Shown piece by piece: positions 16,129 to 22,101 of a stretch of 22,101 bases of DNA. Source of the stretch: Pontiella sp. (GTDB taxonomy: Bacteria > Verrucomicrobiota > Kiritimatiellia > Kiritimatiellales > Pontiellaceae); the NCBI GenBank assembly GCA_029935255.1, contig JAOZKS010000002.1, positions 1-22,101 on the forward strand, in the 5' to 3' direction. Position 1 is the stretch's first letter; each line of letters opens with the position of its first letter. The notes under the pieces are model-generated. The model saw only the letters and a program-made list of their open reading frames with translations, was not told the origin of the DNA and did not search any database. A program made the translations under genes and the position numbers.

Positions 16129-16922
16129 TTGAAAGTCCGCAAAACCCGCGCGTGAAAGCCGCCGTGAAACTGCGCAAAAGCAAGAACCGACAGCAAACCG
16201 GACAAACGCTGGTGGAAGGCTACCGCGAAATTCGGCGAGGCATGGAAAACAAGTGGACGTTTGATGAGCTTTATTTTTGCCCGGAGTTCTTTCTCGATAC
16301 CGGCGCACCGGAATTGGTTTCAATAATCCGCGCCAGCGACATACCCGTGTTCGAGTGTTCAAAAAGTGCTTTTTTCAAAATGTCGTACCGCGATACCCCG
16401 GACGGTTTAATTGCGCTTTCTCCACGGGTTGGAAAAACCCTTGAAGAATTGGTGCTGCCGGAAAACCCGCTGCTGTTAATCGCGGAAGATCTTGAGAAGC
16501 CGGGCAATCTGGGCACGATCCTCCGCACGGCCGATGCCACCGGTGTCGATGCGGTCATTGTCTGCGGCCGGAAAACCGACATCAACAATCCCAATGTGAT
16601 TCGCGCCAGCATCGGCACACTCTTCTTCATCCCGGTTGCCGAGGCCACGACGGAACAAACACTCCAATGGCTTGAGCAACAAGGAATCCAATCGATCGCA
16701 GCCATTCCTGACGCAGACCATGAATATACCCGTGTTGACATGCGTGGCGGAACAGCCATTGTTGTCGGCTCGGAAGATGAGGGACTGACCTCCGAATGGA
16801 AGAAACGGGCCAGCTCCAAGGTGGCCATTCCTATGCTTGGAAAGAATGATTCGCTCAATGTTTCAACCGCCTCGGCCATTTTACTCTATGAAGCGATACG
16901 CCAACGCCGCAAGAGCTCCTAA
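16110..16922 (+). CDS. SpoU/TrmH-family RNA 2'-O-methyltransferase
   Basis: A 270-residue SPOUT methyltransferase that methylates the ribose of rRNA or tRNA with S-adenosylmethionine. An N-terminal RNA-binding substrate domain (residues 1-105, with TLVEGYREIRRGM) precedes the knotted catalytic domain. Motif 1 is EDLEKPGNLGTILRTADA (126-143) with Asn and Arg in the catalytic places, motif 2 is VGSEDEGL (219-226), and motif 3 is PMLGKNDSLNVSTASAILLYEA (241-262). This is the two-domain RlmB/TsnR-like form; the exact target site cannot be read from sequence. The start ATG lies inside the Mur ligase gene in another frame (19-base overlap), which suggests coupled translation. Its stop codon sits inside the loop of the terminator. 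Confidence 0.92.
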   Translation: MEETRLIESPQNPRVKAAVKLRKSKNRQQTGQTLVEGYREIRRGMENKWTFDELYFCPEFFLDTGAPELVSIIRASDIPVFECSKSAFFKMSYRDTPDGLIALSPRVGKTLEELVLPENPLLLIAEDLEKPGNLGTILRTADATGVDAVIVCGRKTDINNPNVIRASIGTLFFIPVAEATTEQTLQWLEQQGIQSIAAIPDADHEYTRVDMRGGTAIVVGSEDEGLTSEWKKRASSKVAIPMLGKNDSLNVSTASAILLYEAIRQRRKSS

Positions 16923-16934
16923 CAGAGCTTTTTT
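16911..16934 (+). terminator. Intrinsic terminator overlapping the methyltransferase stop codon
   Basis: AAGAGCTC pairs with GAGCTTTT (eight pairs, one G-T) around the loop CTAACA, with T residues to 16934. The TAA stop at 16920-16922 is in the loop. It closes the secretin, Mur ligase, methyltransferase unit. Confidence 0.8.
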
Positions 16935-17026
16935 GATAACCATAAATTTGTTAGAGATAATTTTCAACGCGTACTCCGAATTCCTGTCATAGTTCCTAAA
17001 GAGTTTTTTAAAGCTCAACCCTGCAT

Positions 17027-17040
17027 TAAATATGTATTTA
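17027..17040. repeat. AT-rich inverted repeat upstream of the small regulator gene
   Basis: TAAATATGTATTTA is a perfect inverted repeat of six bases around TG. The octamer GTATTTAT occurs at 17034-17041 and again at 17048-17055. Because the next gene encodes a ribbon-helix-helix protein, these could be its own operator. AT-rich sequence makes chance possible. Confidence 0.35.
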
Positions 17041-17100
17041 TTTTTTGGTATTTATGAGTTGCAAAATAAATAACGAGCCGTATGGTTCAATAAACGAACG

Positions 17101-17108
17101 GGAGGTGA
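17101..17108 (+). promoter_or_regulatory. Very strong ribosome-binding site
   Basis: GGAGGTGA ends six bases before the ATG at 17115. It is the best Shine-Dalgarno match in the window and fixes the reading frame of the 59-residue gene over the other, longer open frame that covers the same bases. Confidence 0.8.
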
Positions 17109-17114
17109 CCGGTA

Positions 17115-17294
17115 ATGGCTACAAATCCAGCAGGAAAAGGAACAAAGACCATTGGTATCAACATGAAAATGGAGATGGCCAAGGATCTGGAGAGACGCGC
17201 ATCTTCGATGCAGCTATCTACAGGTGCATATTGCAAAATCATACTAGGCGAATGGCTAAAGTCGGGAAAGAAATTACAGCTTAAGGAATCCTGA
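17115..17294 (+). CDS. Small ribbon-helix-helix (CopG/Arc-like) protein, 59 residues
   Basis: The protein begins MATNPAGKGTKTIGINMKME and continues with MAKDLERRASSMQLSTGAYC, then KIILGEWLKSGKKLQLKES. The layout fits a ribbon-helix-helix DNA-binding protein: a short basic arm, a beta strand with alternating residues (TIGINMKM), a first helix (EMAKDLERRASSM), a turn (QLS) and a second helix (TGAYCKIILGEWLKSG). Family examples have the same pattern, with a hydrophobic residue ending each strand step and a Ser/Thr before helix two. It lies alone between two terminators with its own upstream AT-rich region, so it is a single-gene unit. No toxin partner is beside it; the next gene is a metabolic reductase. 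Its target is unknown; self-repression is usual for this fold. Confidence 0.75.
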   Translation: MATNPAGKGTKTIGINMKMEMAKDLERRASSMQLSTGAYCKIILGEWLKSGKKLQLKES

Positions 17295-17317
17295 TCCGCA
17301 TTCGTAAATAGGATGGC

Positions 17318-17356
17318 AGAAAAGCCGACTTCTTTCGGGAGGCCGGTTTTTTCTTT
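17318..17356 (+). terminator. Intrinsic terminator after the small regulator gene
   Basis: AAAAGCCGACTTC pairs with GAGGCCGGTTTT, with one bulged G and one A-C mismatch, around the loop TTTCGG, and is followed by a run of T residues. It lies 24 bases after the stop at 17294 and just before the reductase start, so the two genes are probably transcribed separately. Confidence 0.7.
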
Positions 17357-17376
17357 TTCACCTTGGAAGATTTGCC

Positions 17377-18324
17377 ATGATCCCCTCAATGCGAACACTA
17401 AAAACAATTGCGCTGGTTGGAACCGGTGCCGTCGGCGGATATTATGGAGGGCTGTTGCAACGGGCGGGCTTCGAAGTCCACTTCCTTTTACACACCGACT
17501 TCAAACAGGTTCGGGAAAACGGCCTCGTTATCGAATCGCCCAACGGAAACTTCAATCTTCCCAACGTCAACGCGTATGCCAATCCCGCCGACATGCCGCG
17601 TTGCGATTTAGTGATCGTTGCGCTCAAAACCACGGCCAATCAATATCTCCCCGTCATCCTGCCCCATTTGATCAAGGAAGAGGGCATGGTGCTGACCCTT
17701 CAAAATGGATTGGGCAGCGAGGAGGAGATTGCGAATATCGTTGGGAACAATCGCGTGGTCGGCGGCCTATGCTTTCTGTGCTCCAGCAAGACTGCACCGG
17801 GACATATTCGCCACCTCGATTATGGGCTTATCACTCTGGGGGAATATCGTGCAGATGGTCTCCCAGGAGGGCTTACCCATCGACTGGAATCACTTTGTTC
17901 AGCTTTTGAACGTGCTGGAATTTCTGCAAAAGCCATCCCGGATCTTGCGCTTGCCCGGTGGAAAAAACTGGTGTGGAATATTCCGTTCAATGGATTGTCG
18001 GTCATTCAGGGTTTGCGGACGGATCGGCTGGTTAAAACTCCTGAAAGCCGGGCCCTATGTCTGCTATTGATGAATGAAGTGGCCGCCGCTTCGACCGCCT
18101 GCGCCCGACCGATCAACCCCTCTTTCATTGAAAAAATGATGTCCGATACCGAGAAGATGAAGCCCTATTCGCCCAGCATGAAACTCGACTTCGATCGGGG
18201 GCGTCCCATGGAAATCGAAAGCATCTATGGCAATCCACTGCGGTCGGCAAAAGCGGCTGGAATCGCCATGCCTGAAACCGAAACGATTTACCACCAACTT
18301 CTAAAAATGAACCCTCTTGTTTAG
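17377..18324 (+). CDS. panE: 2-dehydropantoate 2-reductase (ketopantoate reductase)
   Basis: A 315-residue NADPH-dependent reductase of the ApbA/PanE family, which forms pantoate for coenzyme A. The nucleotide site is VGTGAVGGYYGG (Gly15, 17, 20). Later motifs are VALKTTAN, LQNGLGSEEEI, the catalytic Lys region ARWKKLVWNIPFNGLSV, and PSMKLDFDRGRPMEIESIYGNP with the conserved Glu of the substrate site. ATG 17377 has GGAAG about seven bases upstream; ATG 17389 is an alternative start four codons in. Because this family also includes reductases of other 2-keto acids, the symbol is a good but not certain assignment. There are no neighbouring pantothenate genes. Confidence 0.87.
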   Translation: MIPSMRTLKTIALVGTGAVGGYYGGLLQRAGFEVHFLLHTDFKQVRENGLVIESPNGNFNLPNVNAYANPADMPRCDLVIVALKTTANQYLPVILPHLIKEEGMVLTLQNGLGSEEEIANIVGNNRVVGGLCFLCSSKTAPGHIRHLDYGLITLGEYRADGLPGGLTHRLESLCSAFERAGISAKAIPDLALARWKKLVWNIPFNGLSVIQGLRTDRLVKTPESRALCLLLMNEVAAASTACARPINPSFIEKMMSDTEKMKPYSPSMKLDFDRGRPMEIESIYGNPLRSAKAAGIAMPETETIYHQLLKMNPLV

Positions 18325-18389
18325 ACAGAGTTGCAATTAGCCGCAAAATCAGGGATAAACGCGCCTTTTGACCTAAAGACGGGCTTTTC

Positions 18390-19055
18390 ATGATTAACTT
18401 GGACTATACAAACCACCGAATAATTGGAGTTCAACGGATAAACAACGAGCTGTTTGAACTAACACTTGAGCGAAGCGGAATGGAATTTACGCCCGGCGAC
18501 TGTGTTGCGCTTTATACAGACACCGACAAGTCGCGCCCCTACAGCATCGCATCCGGAGCAAATGCAGATACGCTGAGTTTTATCATTCGGGAGATGGAAG
18601 GCGGTGAAGTTTCCCCATGGCTGGCGGCCCGGCAACTCGGAGAAACCGTTCGCATCACTCCCCCCTTCGGCTGGTTCCGCCCCGGGCAGGATATAGGTGA
18701 CGCACCCTTTACCTTCATTGCAACCGGAACCGGAATTTCTCCATTTCTTTCCTACCGAGACACATTCGAAAAACCTCCCGAACATTGCCTATACGGCGTT
18801 CGGCGGAAAGCCGACGCGTTTGGCTTCGATAGACTCCAAAACTGGTGTCCAACTCAACTGGCCGTATCGCGGGAGAACCCCGCCAGTCAACACCATGGCC
18901 GTGTAACCGATTTGCTCGACACTCTACCCTTGGACCACGACACACACTACTATTGCTGTGGGCTGGAGAGCATGGTTAACGAGGTGGGCGATTGGCTCCA
19001 AAACAGGGGCATCCAACTCATGAATATTCACCGAGAAGTTTTTTTCCACGGATAA
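18390..19055 (+). CDS. Short ferredoxin-NADP reductase-like flavoprotein
   Basis: A 221-residue FAD/NAD-binding oxidoreductase. The FAD domain contains FTPGDCVALY and SRPYSIAS (Arg49-Ser52, the flavin motif RxYS), and the NAD(P) domain contains FIATGTGISPFLS and YYCCGLESMVNEVGDWL with HREVFF at the end. There is no fused ferredoxin or globin domain, and it is shorter than classical Fpr (about 250). The last residues FFHG replace the aromatic end typical of plant-type reductases. The likely role is moving electrons between NAD(P)H and a ferredoxin or flavodoxin; the partner is not visible here. It follows panE by 65 bases with no clear terminator between them. Confidence 0.85.
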   Translation: MINLDYTNHRIIGVQRINNELFELTLERSGMEFTPGDCVALYTDTDKSRPYSIASGANADTLSFIIREMEGGEVSPWLAARQLGETVRITPPFGWFRPGQDIGDAPFTFIATGTGISPFLSYRDTFEKPPEHCLYGVRRKADAFGFDRLQNWCPTQLAVSRENPASQHHGRVTDLLDTLPLDHDTHYYCCGLESMVNEVGDWLQNRGIQLMNIHREVFFHG

Positions 19056-19077
19056 TTGGATCATCGAAGGACTTTTC

Positions 19078-19155
19078 ATGAAACCCATCATGGTATGCGC
19101 ACTTTATAAATTTACAGCCGCAATGAACAAAACGTTCGCGGGTCAGTTGGTTTGA
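19078..19155 (+). pseudogene. 25-codon frame, possible truncated start of a TrhO/rhodanese-like gene
   Basis: An ATG with AAGGA six bases upstream opens a frame of 25 codons beginning MKPIMVCALYKF, which resembles the start of TrhO-family tRNA hydroxylases (xxVVxALYKFVxL) as I recall them. The similarity stops after about 12 residues and a TGA follows at 19153. The end overlaps the 3' end of the minus-strand AraC gene by 13 bases. It may be a remnant at a rearrangement boundary or an unrelated short peptide. Confidence 0.3.
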
Positions 19156-20033
19156 AGATTATCCTTACGGTAGCGACTCGGCGAGCAACCCAGATGCTTG
19201 TGAAAAACCCTTGAAAAATATAGCGGGTCATCAAACCCAACCGCCTCCGCAATTTCGGTGACCGGACGGCTCGGCATTGAGAGCAACAGCCTCGAAGCCT
19301 GCTCCAACCGGAACCAAACCTGATATTGCTTAAAACTTCGTCCCGTGGTTTTTTTGAATAAACGCGACACCGTGGACGGACTGCGTCCAACCATTCGGGA
19401 GGCCTCATCAAGACTCAAAGGGCTTTTAAGATTGTCGTGGATATATTCAATCACCGGATCGATCAAGTCATAGTCCTTGTGATGGATTAACTGCCCGCCG
19501 ATAATCAGTTCCAGCAAATGACGAAACATGGATAGCAGCAGGTCGATTTTTTCCTCCGGGAAGATCGGTGTTTGCTCGTACTCCGCCTGTAGCGTTCTGT
19601 CCCCCTGCTCCTTTTCCCAACGGTTCGAATATGGCGAAACAGCGGGAGCGGCCTGACTGCGAAACTGGCCAATCATCACATATCCAACCAACTCTCCATC
19701 GACGACCAATGGTGTAGTCGCTTCACGCATTCCGGCATGGCAGGTATAGGAGATCATGTCCTTCTTGTTAAAAGCAACCTGCATCATTTTATGGTCCAAC
19801 TCACGACAGAGCTTGTCCATTCCCAACGTCTCTCGCAGCATGTTGCAGTGCCGACAATTTGGACGACCGACCGCATCGGGATAAAGGAGTCGGCCCTCCG
19901 GGCTGAACAATGAAATACGTACTCCATGCATCTCGGTATAAAGATCGAATATCTCCGATACTTTTTGACTGATCGTGTGGTGCATTGATTCCAACATGCA
20001 AAGAATAGAGCACACCTCGCCTTGTTCGTCCAT
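19143..20033 (-). CDS. AraC-family regulator with PocR sensory domain
   Basis: A 296-residue transcription factor from the ATG at 20033. The frame stays open to 20150, but that would run into galactokinase; ATG 19997 is a shorter choice, and none has a clear ribosome-binding site. Residues about 20-180 form a PocR ligand domain: HGVRISLFSPEGRLLYPD, a cysteine cluster (Cys60, 63, 76, 98) and an ATTPLVVDGELVGYVMIGQF strand pair. The AraC DNA-binding domain fills the end: IHDNLKSPLSLDEASRMVGRSPSTVSRLFKKTTG for the first helix-turn-helix and VTEIAEAVGFDDPLYFSRVFHKHLGCSPSRYR for the second. It is divergent from galK across 80 bases, so control of the galactose genes is a natural guess. PocR domains are known to sense small molecules, first in propanediol use. 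Confidence 0.9.
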   Translation of the reverse strand: MDEQGEVCSILCMLESMHHTISQKVSEIFDLYTEMHGVRISLFSPEGRLLYPDAVGRPNCRHCNMLRETLGMDKLCRELDHKMMQVAFNKKDMISYTCHAGMREATTPLVVDGELVGYVMIGQFRSQAAPAVSPYSNRWEKEQGDRTLQAEYEQTPIFPEEKIDLLLSMFRHLLELIIGGQLIHHKDYDLIDPVIEYIHDNLKSPLSLDEASRMVGRSPSTVSRLFKKTTGRSFKQYQVWFRLEQASRLLLSMPSRPVTEIAEAVGFDDPLYFSRVFHKHLGCSPSRYRKDNLQTN

Positions 20034-20037
20034 GTCT

Positions 20038-20066
20038 TTGAGGTGTTCTCCTATGGCATTTAATTT
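20038..20066 (+). promoter_or_regulatory. Possible galK promoter in the 80-bp divergent gap
   Basis: TTGAGG and TAATTT are separated by 17 bases and lie about 50 bases before the galK start. The fit to sigma-70 boxes is moderate. The gap is small, so an AraC-type activator would have little room beyond the promoter. Confidence 0.28.
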
Positions 20067-20113
20067 AGGAAACCCGTACTGTTTTTTCTTTATTACAGAA
20101 GGAATCCCAATCC

Positions 20114-21289
20114 ATGTATGATGAAAACATTGTAAAACAGGCCATTGCAATCCACACCGAGACCTATGGCACCAAACCGACCGCCGTGTCCTACGCCCCC
20201 GGTCGGATTGAAGTGCTGGGCAACCATACCGACTACAACGAAGGAACCACCTTCTCCACCGCCATCAATATGGGGCACTGCTTCTGCATCTCGAGCAGCT
20301 CCGAACCCGGCGTACGATTGACCGCTGGCGACATCCGCGAAACCACCACCTTCGATCCCTCCTCTTCTGAACGGCTCGATAAAAAAATCCAGTGGGCAAA
20401 CTATGTCAAAGGGGTCATGTTCTACCTGCGCGGTCAGAATATCCGCATCGATTCGGTCGACTGCACCTTCCTAGGCTCCATACCCATGGGGGCCGGACTC
20501 TCCAGTTCAGCCGCTCTCGAGGTGGCTACCGCATATGCGGTTCTCGAATACACCGGAAAGGAACTCGATAAAAAAGAGATCGGCATCCTCGCCCAGGCTG
20601 CCGAAAACAACTTTGCAGGATGCAACTGCGGGTTACTCGACCAATTCTCAAGTATTTTTGGTGTTCACCACGGCCTGATCCATAGCGACTTCCGAACCCT
20701 AGAAACCTATCCCGTACAACTCCCCGATGATGTCGTTTTTCTGATGATCAACCCGCACATTAAACACGTGCTGGCCGACTCGCCCTATAACGAGCGACGC
20801 ATCAGTTGCGAAAAAGCCGCAGAAGAGCTCGGTGCCCTGCTCGACCATCCCGTTAAAGCCCTTCGTGATGTCTCGTGGGAAGAGTTCGAGACCCACCGCG
20901 ACAAGATCGACCCGGAAGCCGCCCAACGCGCCGAACATGTCATCGGCGAAATCACCCGCGTTGAGCAAGGCGTGAAACTGCTGGCCACCGGCGAACTCGA
21001 AGCCTTTGGCCAGTTCCTTTTCGACTCGCATGAAACCTCGCGAACCGCATTTGAAAACTCCTGCAACGAGCTCGATATCGTCGTAGAAGCCGCTCGCGAA
21101 GCCGGCGCGCTCGGTGCCCGCCTATCCGGCGGCGGCTGGGGAGGAAGCGTCGTCGCGATTGTCCGCGCCACCGATGCCGGCAATACCTGCGAAAAGATTA
21201 TCGAACTCTGCAAAGAAAAAGGGCTTGAACCTACTGCGGAAATCATTATTCCTTCCGCCGGCGCCACAATTATACCGCGTAATGCATAA
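20114..21289 (+). CDS. galK: Galactokinase
   Basis: A 391-residue GHMP kinase that phosphorylates alpha-D-galactose to galactose 1-phosphate with ATP, the first committed step of the Leloir pathway. The signature APGRIEVLGNHTDYNEG (residues 28-44) differs from the Escherichia coli type (GRVNLIGEHTDYNDG) by Asn37 for Glu; I recall the same Asn in other PVC-group galactokinases. The ATP loop is MGAGLSSSAALEVA, the region with the catalytic base Asp is CNCGLLDQFSS, and the third motif is GARLSGGGWGGSVVA. Length is normal. AAGGA lies ten bases before ATG 20114. The epimerase follows 44 bases after the stop, so the two probably share a transcript. GalT is not in the window. Confidence 0.94.
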   Translation: MYDENIVKQAIAIHTETYGTKPTAVSYAPGRIEVLGNHTDYNEGTTFSTAINMGHCFCISSSSEPGVRLTAGDIRETTTFDPSSSERLDKKIQWANYVKGVMFYLRGQNIRIDSVDCTFLGSIPMGAGLSSSAALEVATAYAVLEYTGKELDKKEIGILAQAAENNFAGCNCGLLDQFSSIFGVHHGLIHSDFRTLETYPVQLPDDVVFLMINPHIKHVLADSPYNERRISCEKAAEELGALLDHPVKALRDVSWEEFETHRDKIDPEAAQRAEHVIGEITRVEQGVKLLATGELEAFGQFLFDSHETSRTAFENSCNELDIVVEAAREAGALGARLSGGGWGGSVVAIVRATDAGNTCEKIIELCKEKGLEPTAEIIIPSAGATIIPRNA

Positions 21290-21333
21290 GCACGAATTAC
21301 CCGTTACACACGACTAAAAGGGAGATTAAAACC

Positions 21334-22101
21334 ATGAAAGTTCTTGTTGCCGGCGGAGCCGGATATATCGGAAGCGTAACCACCGAAATGCTCTGCAACT
21401 CAGGACACGACGTGGTCGTCTTCGACAACCTGGAACGCGGCCACCGAGAAGCCATCGATCCGCGTGCATCCTTTATCCAAGGCGACCTACGAAACAAAGA
21501 CGACATCAAGACCGCAATGCTCGCCGAGCGCCCGGAAGCCGTCATCCACTTTGCCGCCTACATTGAAGTCGGCGAATCCATGGTCGATCCCATGCCTTTC
21601 TTCGAGAACAACGTCAGCGGTTCGCTCAACCTCATGACCGCCATGGTTGCGGCCGACTGCAAGAAGCTGATCTTCTCCTCCACCTGCGCAACCTACGGGA
21701 CCCCCGAACGTATGCCGATGGACGAATCGCTCCCCCAGAAACCGGAAAGCGTTTACGGCGAATCCAAACTTCTCTGCGAAAAAATCTTTACATGGGGTCA
21801 GGAAATCCACGGCATTGAGTGTGTCTTCCTGCGCTACTTCAACGCCTGCGGTGCCACCGGACAATATGGCGAAGCGCACCATCCGGAAAGCCACCTTATT
21901 CCATTAATCCTCCAGGTTGCCCAGGGTACGCGCGATAAAATCTTCATCTTCGGCGATGACTATGAAACCCGCGACGGCACCTGCGTGCGCGACTACATCC
22001 ACATCAAGGATCTTGCTCAGGCACACATTCAGGCCCTTAAGCCGGGAATCAGCGGCGGCTTCAATCTCGGCAACGGCGACGGCTATACCGTCAAGGAAGT
22101 C
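21334..22101 (+). CDS. galE: UDP-glucose 4-epimerase, N-terminal part
   Basis: The gene is cut by the window edge after 256 codons, about three quarters of the usual 330-340. The enzyme interconverts UDP-galactose and UDP-glucose, using tightly bound NAD. It is a short-chain-type Rossmann protein: GGAGYIGS (residues 7-14), SSTCATYG (115-122) with the catalytic Ser/Thr, and the YGESK pair (Tyr141, Lys145). RYFNACGAT and RDGTCVRDYIHIKDLAQAH are typical GalE strings. GGGAG lies about ten bases before ATG 21334. Downstream of galK it completes part of the Leloir pathway and also supplies UDP-galactose for surface glycans. Confidence 0.95.
   Translation, partial: MKVLVAGGAGYIGSVTTEMLCNSGHDVVVFDNLERGHREAIDPRASFIQGDLRNKDDIKTAMLAERPEAVIHFAAYIEVGESMVDPMPFFENNVSGSLNLMTAMVAADCKKLIFSSTCATYGTPERMPMDESLPQKPESVYGESKLLCEKIFTWGQEIHGIECVFLRYFNACGATGQYGEAHHPESHLIPLILQVAQGTRDKIFIFGDDYETRDGTCVRDYIHIKDLAQAHIQALKPGISGGFNLGNGDGYTVKEV

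Noticed and set aside
17045..17284. A 79-codon plus-strand frame over the small regulator gene
   Set aside because: It lacks a ribosome-binding site and its protein has no pattern. The frame beginning at 17115 has GGAGGTGA correctly placed and a ribbon-helix-helix layout.
17115..18324. A toxin-antitoxin pair of the small ribbon-helix-helix protein with the next gene
   Set aside because: The next gene is a clear ketopantoate reductase and a terminator separates the two.
1..22101. CRISPR arrays, tRNA or rRNA genes, insertion sequences or prophage
   Set aside because: I saw no regularly spaced repeats, cloverleaf sequence, transposase motifs or terminal inverted repeats. All gaps are under 200 bases.

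Overview
The window is 22.1 kb of dense bacterial chromosome with no rRNA, tRNA, CRISPR array, insertion sequence or phage gene that I can see. Several traits point to an anaerobic, carbohydrate-using member of the PVC superphylum, most likely Kiritimatiellota (a Pontiella-like lineage). They are a four-gene pseudopilin cassette with an outsized GspK-like member, a branching enzyme of the type found in eukaryotes, a fermentative Hnd-type [FeFe] hydrogenase under Rex, and a tiny ribbon-helix-helix gene standing alone. The lineage call is inference from gene content, not from a marker gene.

Layout. 1-975 is the 3' part of a 1,4-alpha-glucan branching enzyme gene. 1175-5596 holds four translationally coupled genes for GspH-, GspI-, GspJ- and GspK-like pseudopilins, followed by a farnesyl-diphosphate-synthase-type prenyltransferase (5648-6511). 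The convergent rex gene (7140-6508) shares its last bases with that gene. A 190-bp divergent region with two Rex-operator-like elements separates rex from a five-gene hydrogenase operon (7333-12342): HndA (NuoE-like), a free-standing GHKL ATPase, HndB ferredoxin, HndC (NuoF-like) and HndD ([FeFe] hydrogenase). The operon ends in a clear intrinsic terminator. A second secretion-linked unit follows: a GspD secretin (12482-14833), a MurC-like ligase with altered motifs (14845-16128) and a SpoU/TrmH rRNA methyltransferase (16110-16922), also ending in a terminator. A 59-residue ribbon-helix-helix protein (17115-17294) with a very strong ribosome-binding site comes next, then a third terminator, a ketopantoate reductase and a short ferredoxin-NADP reductase-like flavoprotein. 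The right end is a galactose module: a PocR-AraC regulator on the minus strand, divergent from galactokinase and a UDP-glucose 4-epimerase that runs off the window.

How the genes work together. Rex senses the NADH/NAD+ ratio and probably represses the NADH- and ferredoxin-linked hydrogenase, so that H2 is made when reductant accumulates during fermentation. The pseudopilins and the secretin would be parts of one type II secretion or type IV pilus-like machine, although the hydrogenase locus lies between them here. GalK and GalE channel galactose, a common product of marine polysaccharide breakdown, through the Leloir pathway, and the branching enzyme belongs to glycogen storage. The less ordinary items are the GHKL ATPase in the hydrogenase operon, the paired Rex-like sites, the MurC-like paralogue, the EF-hand in the giant GspK-like protein, the hidden small regulator gene and a very short open frame that may be the broken start of a TrhO-like gene at the edge of the galactose module.
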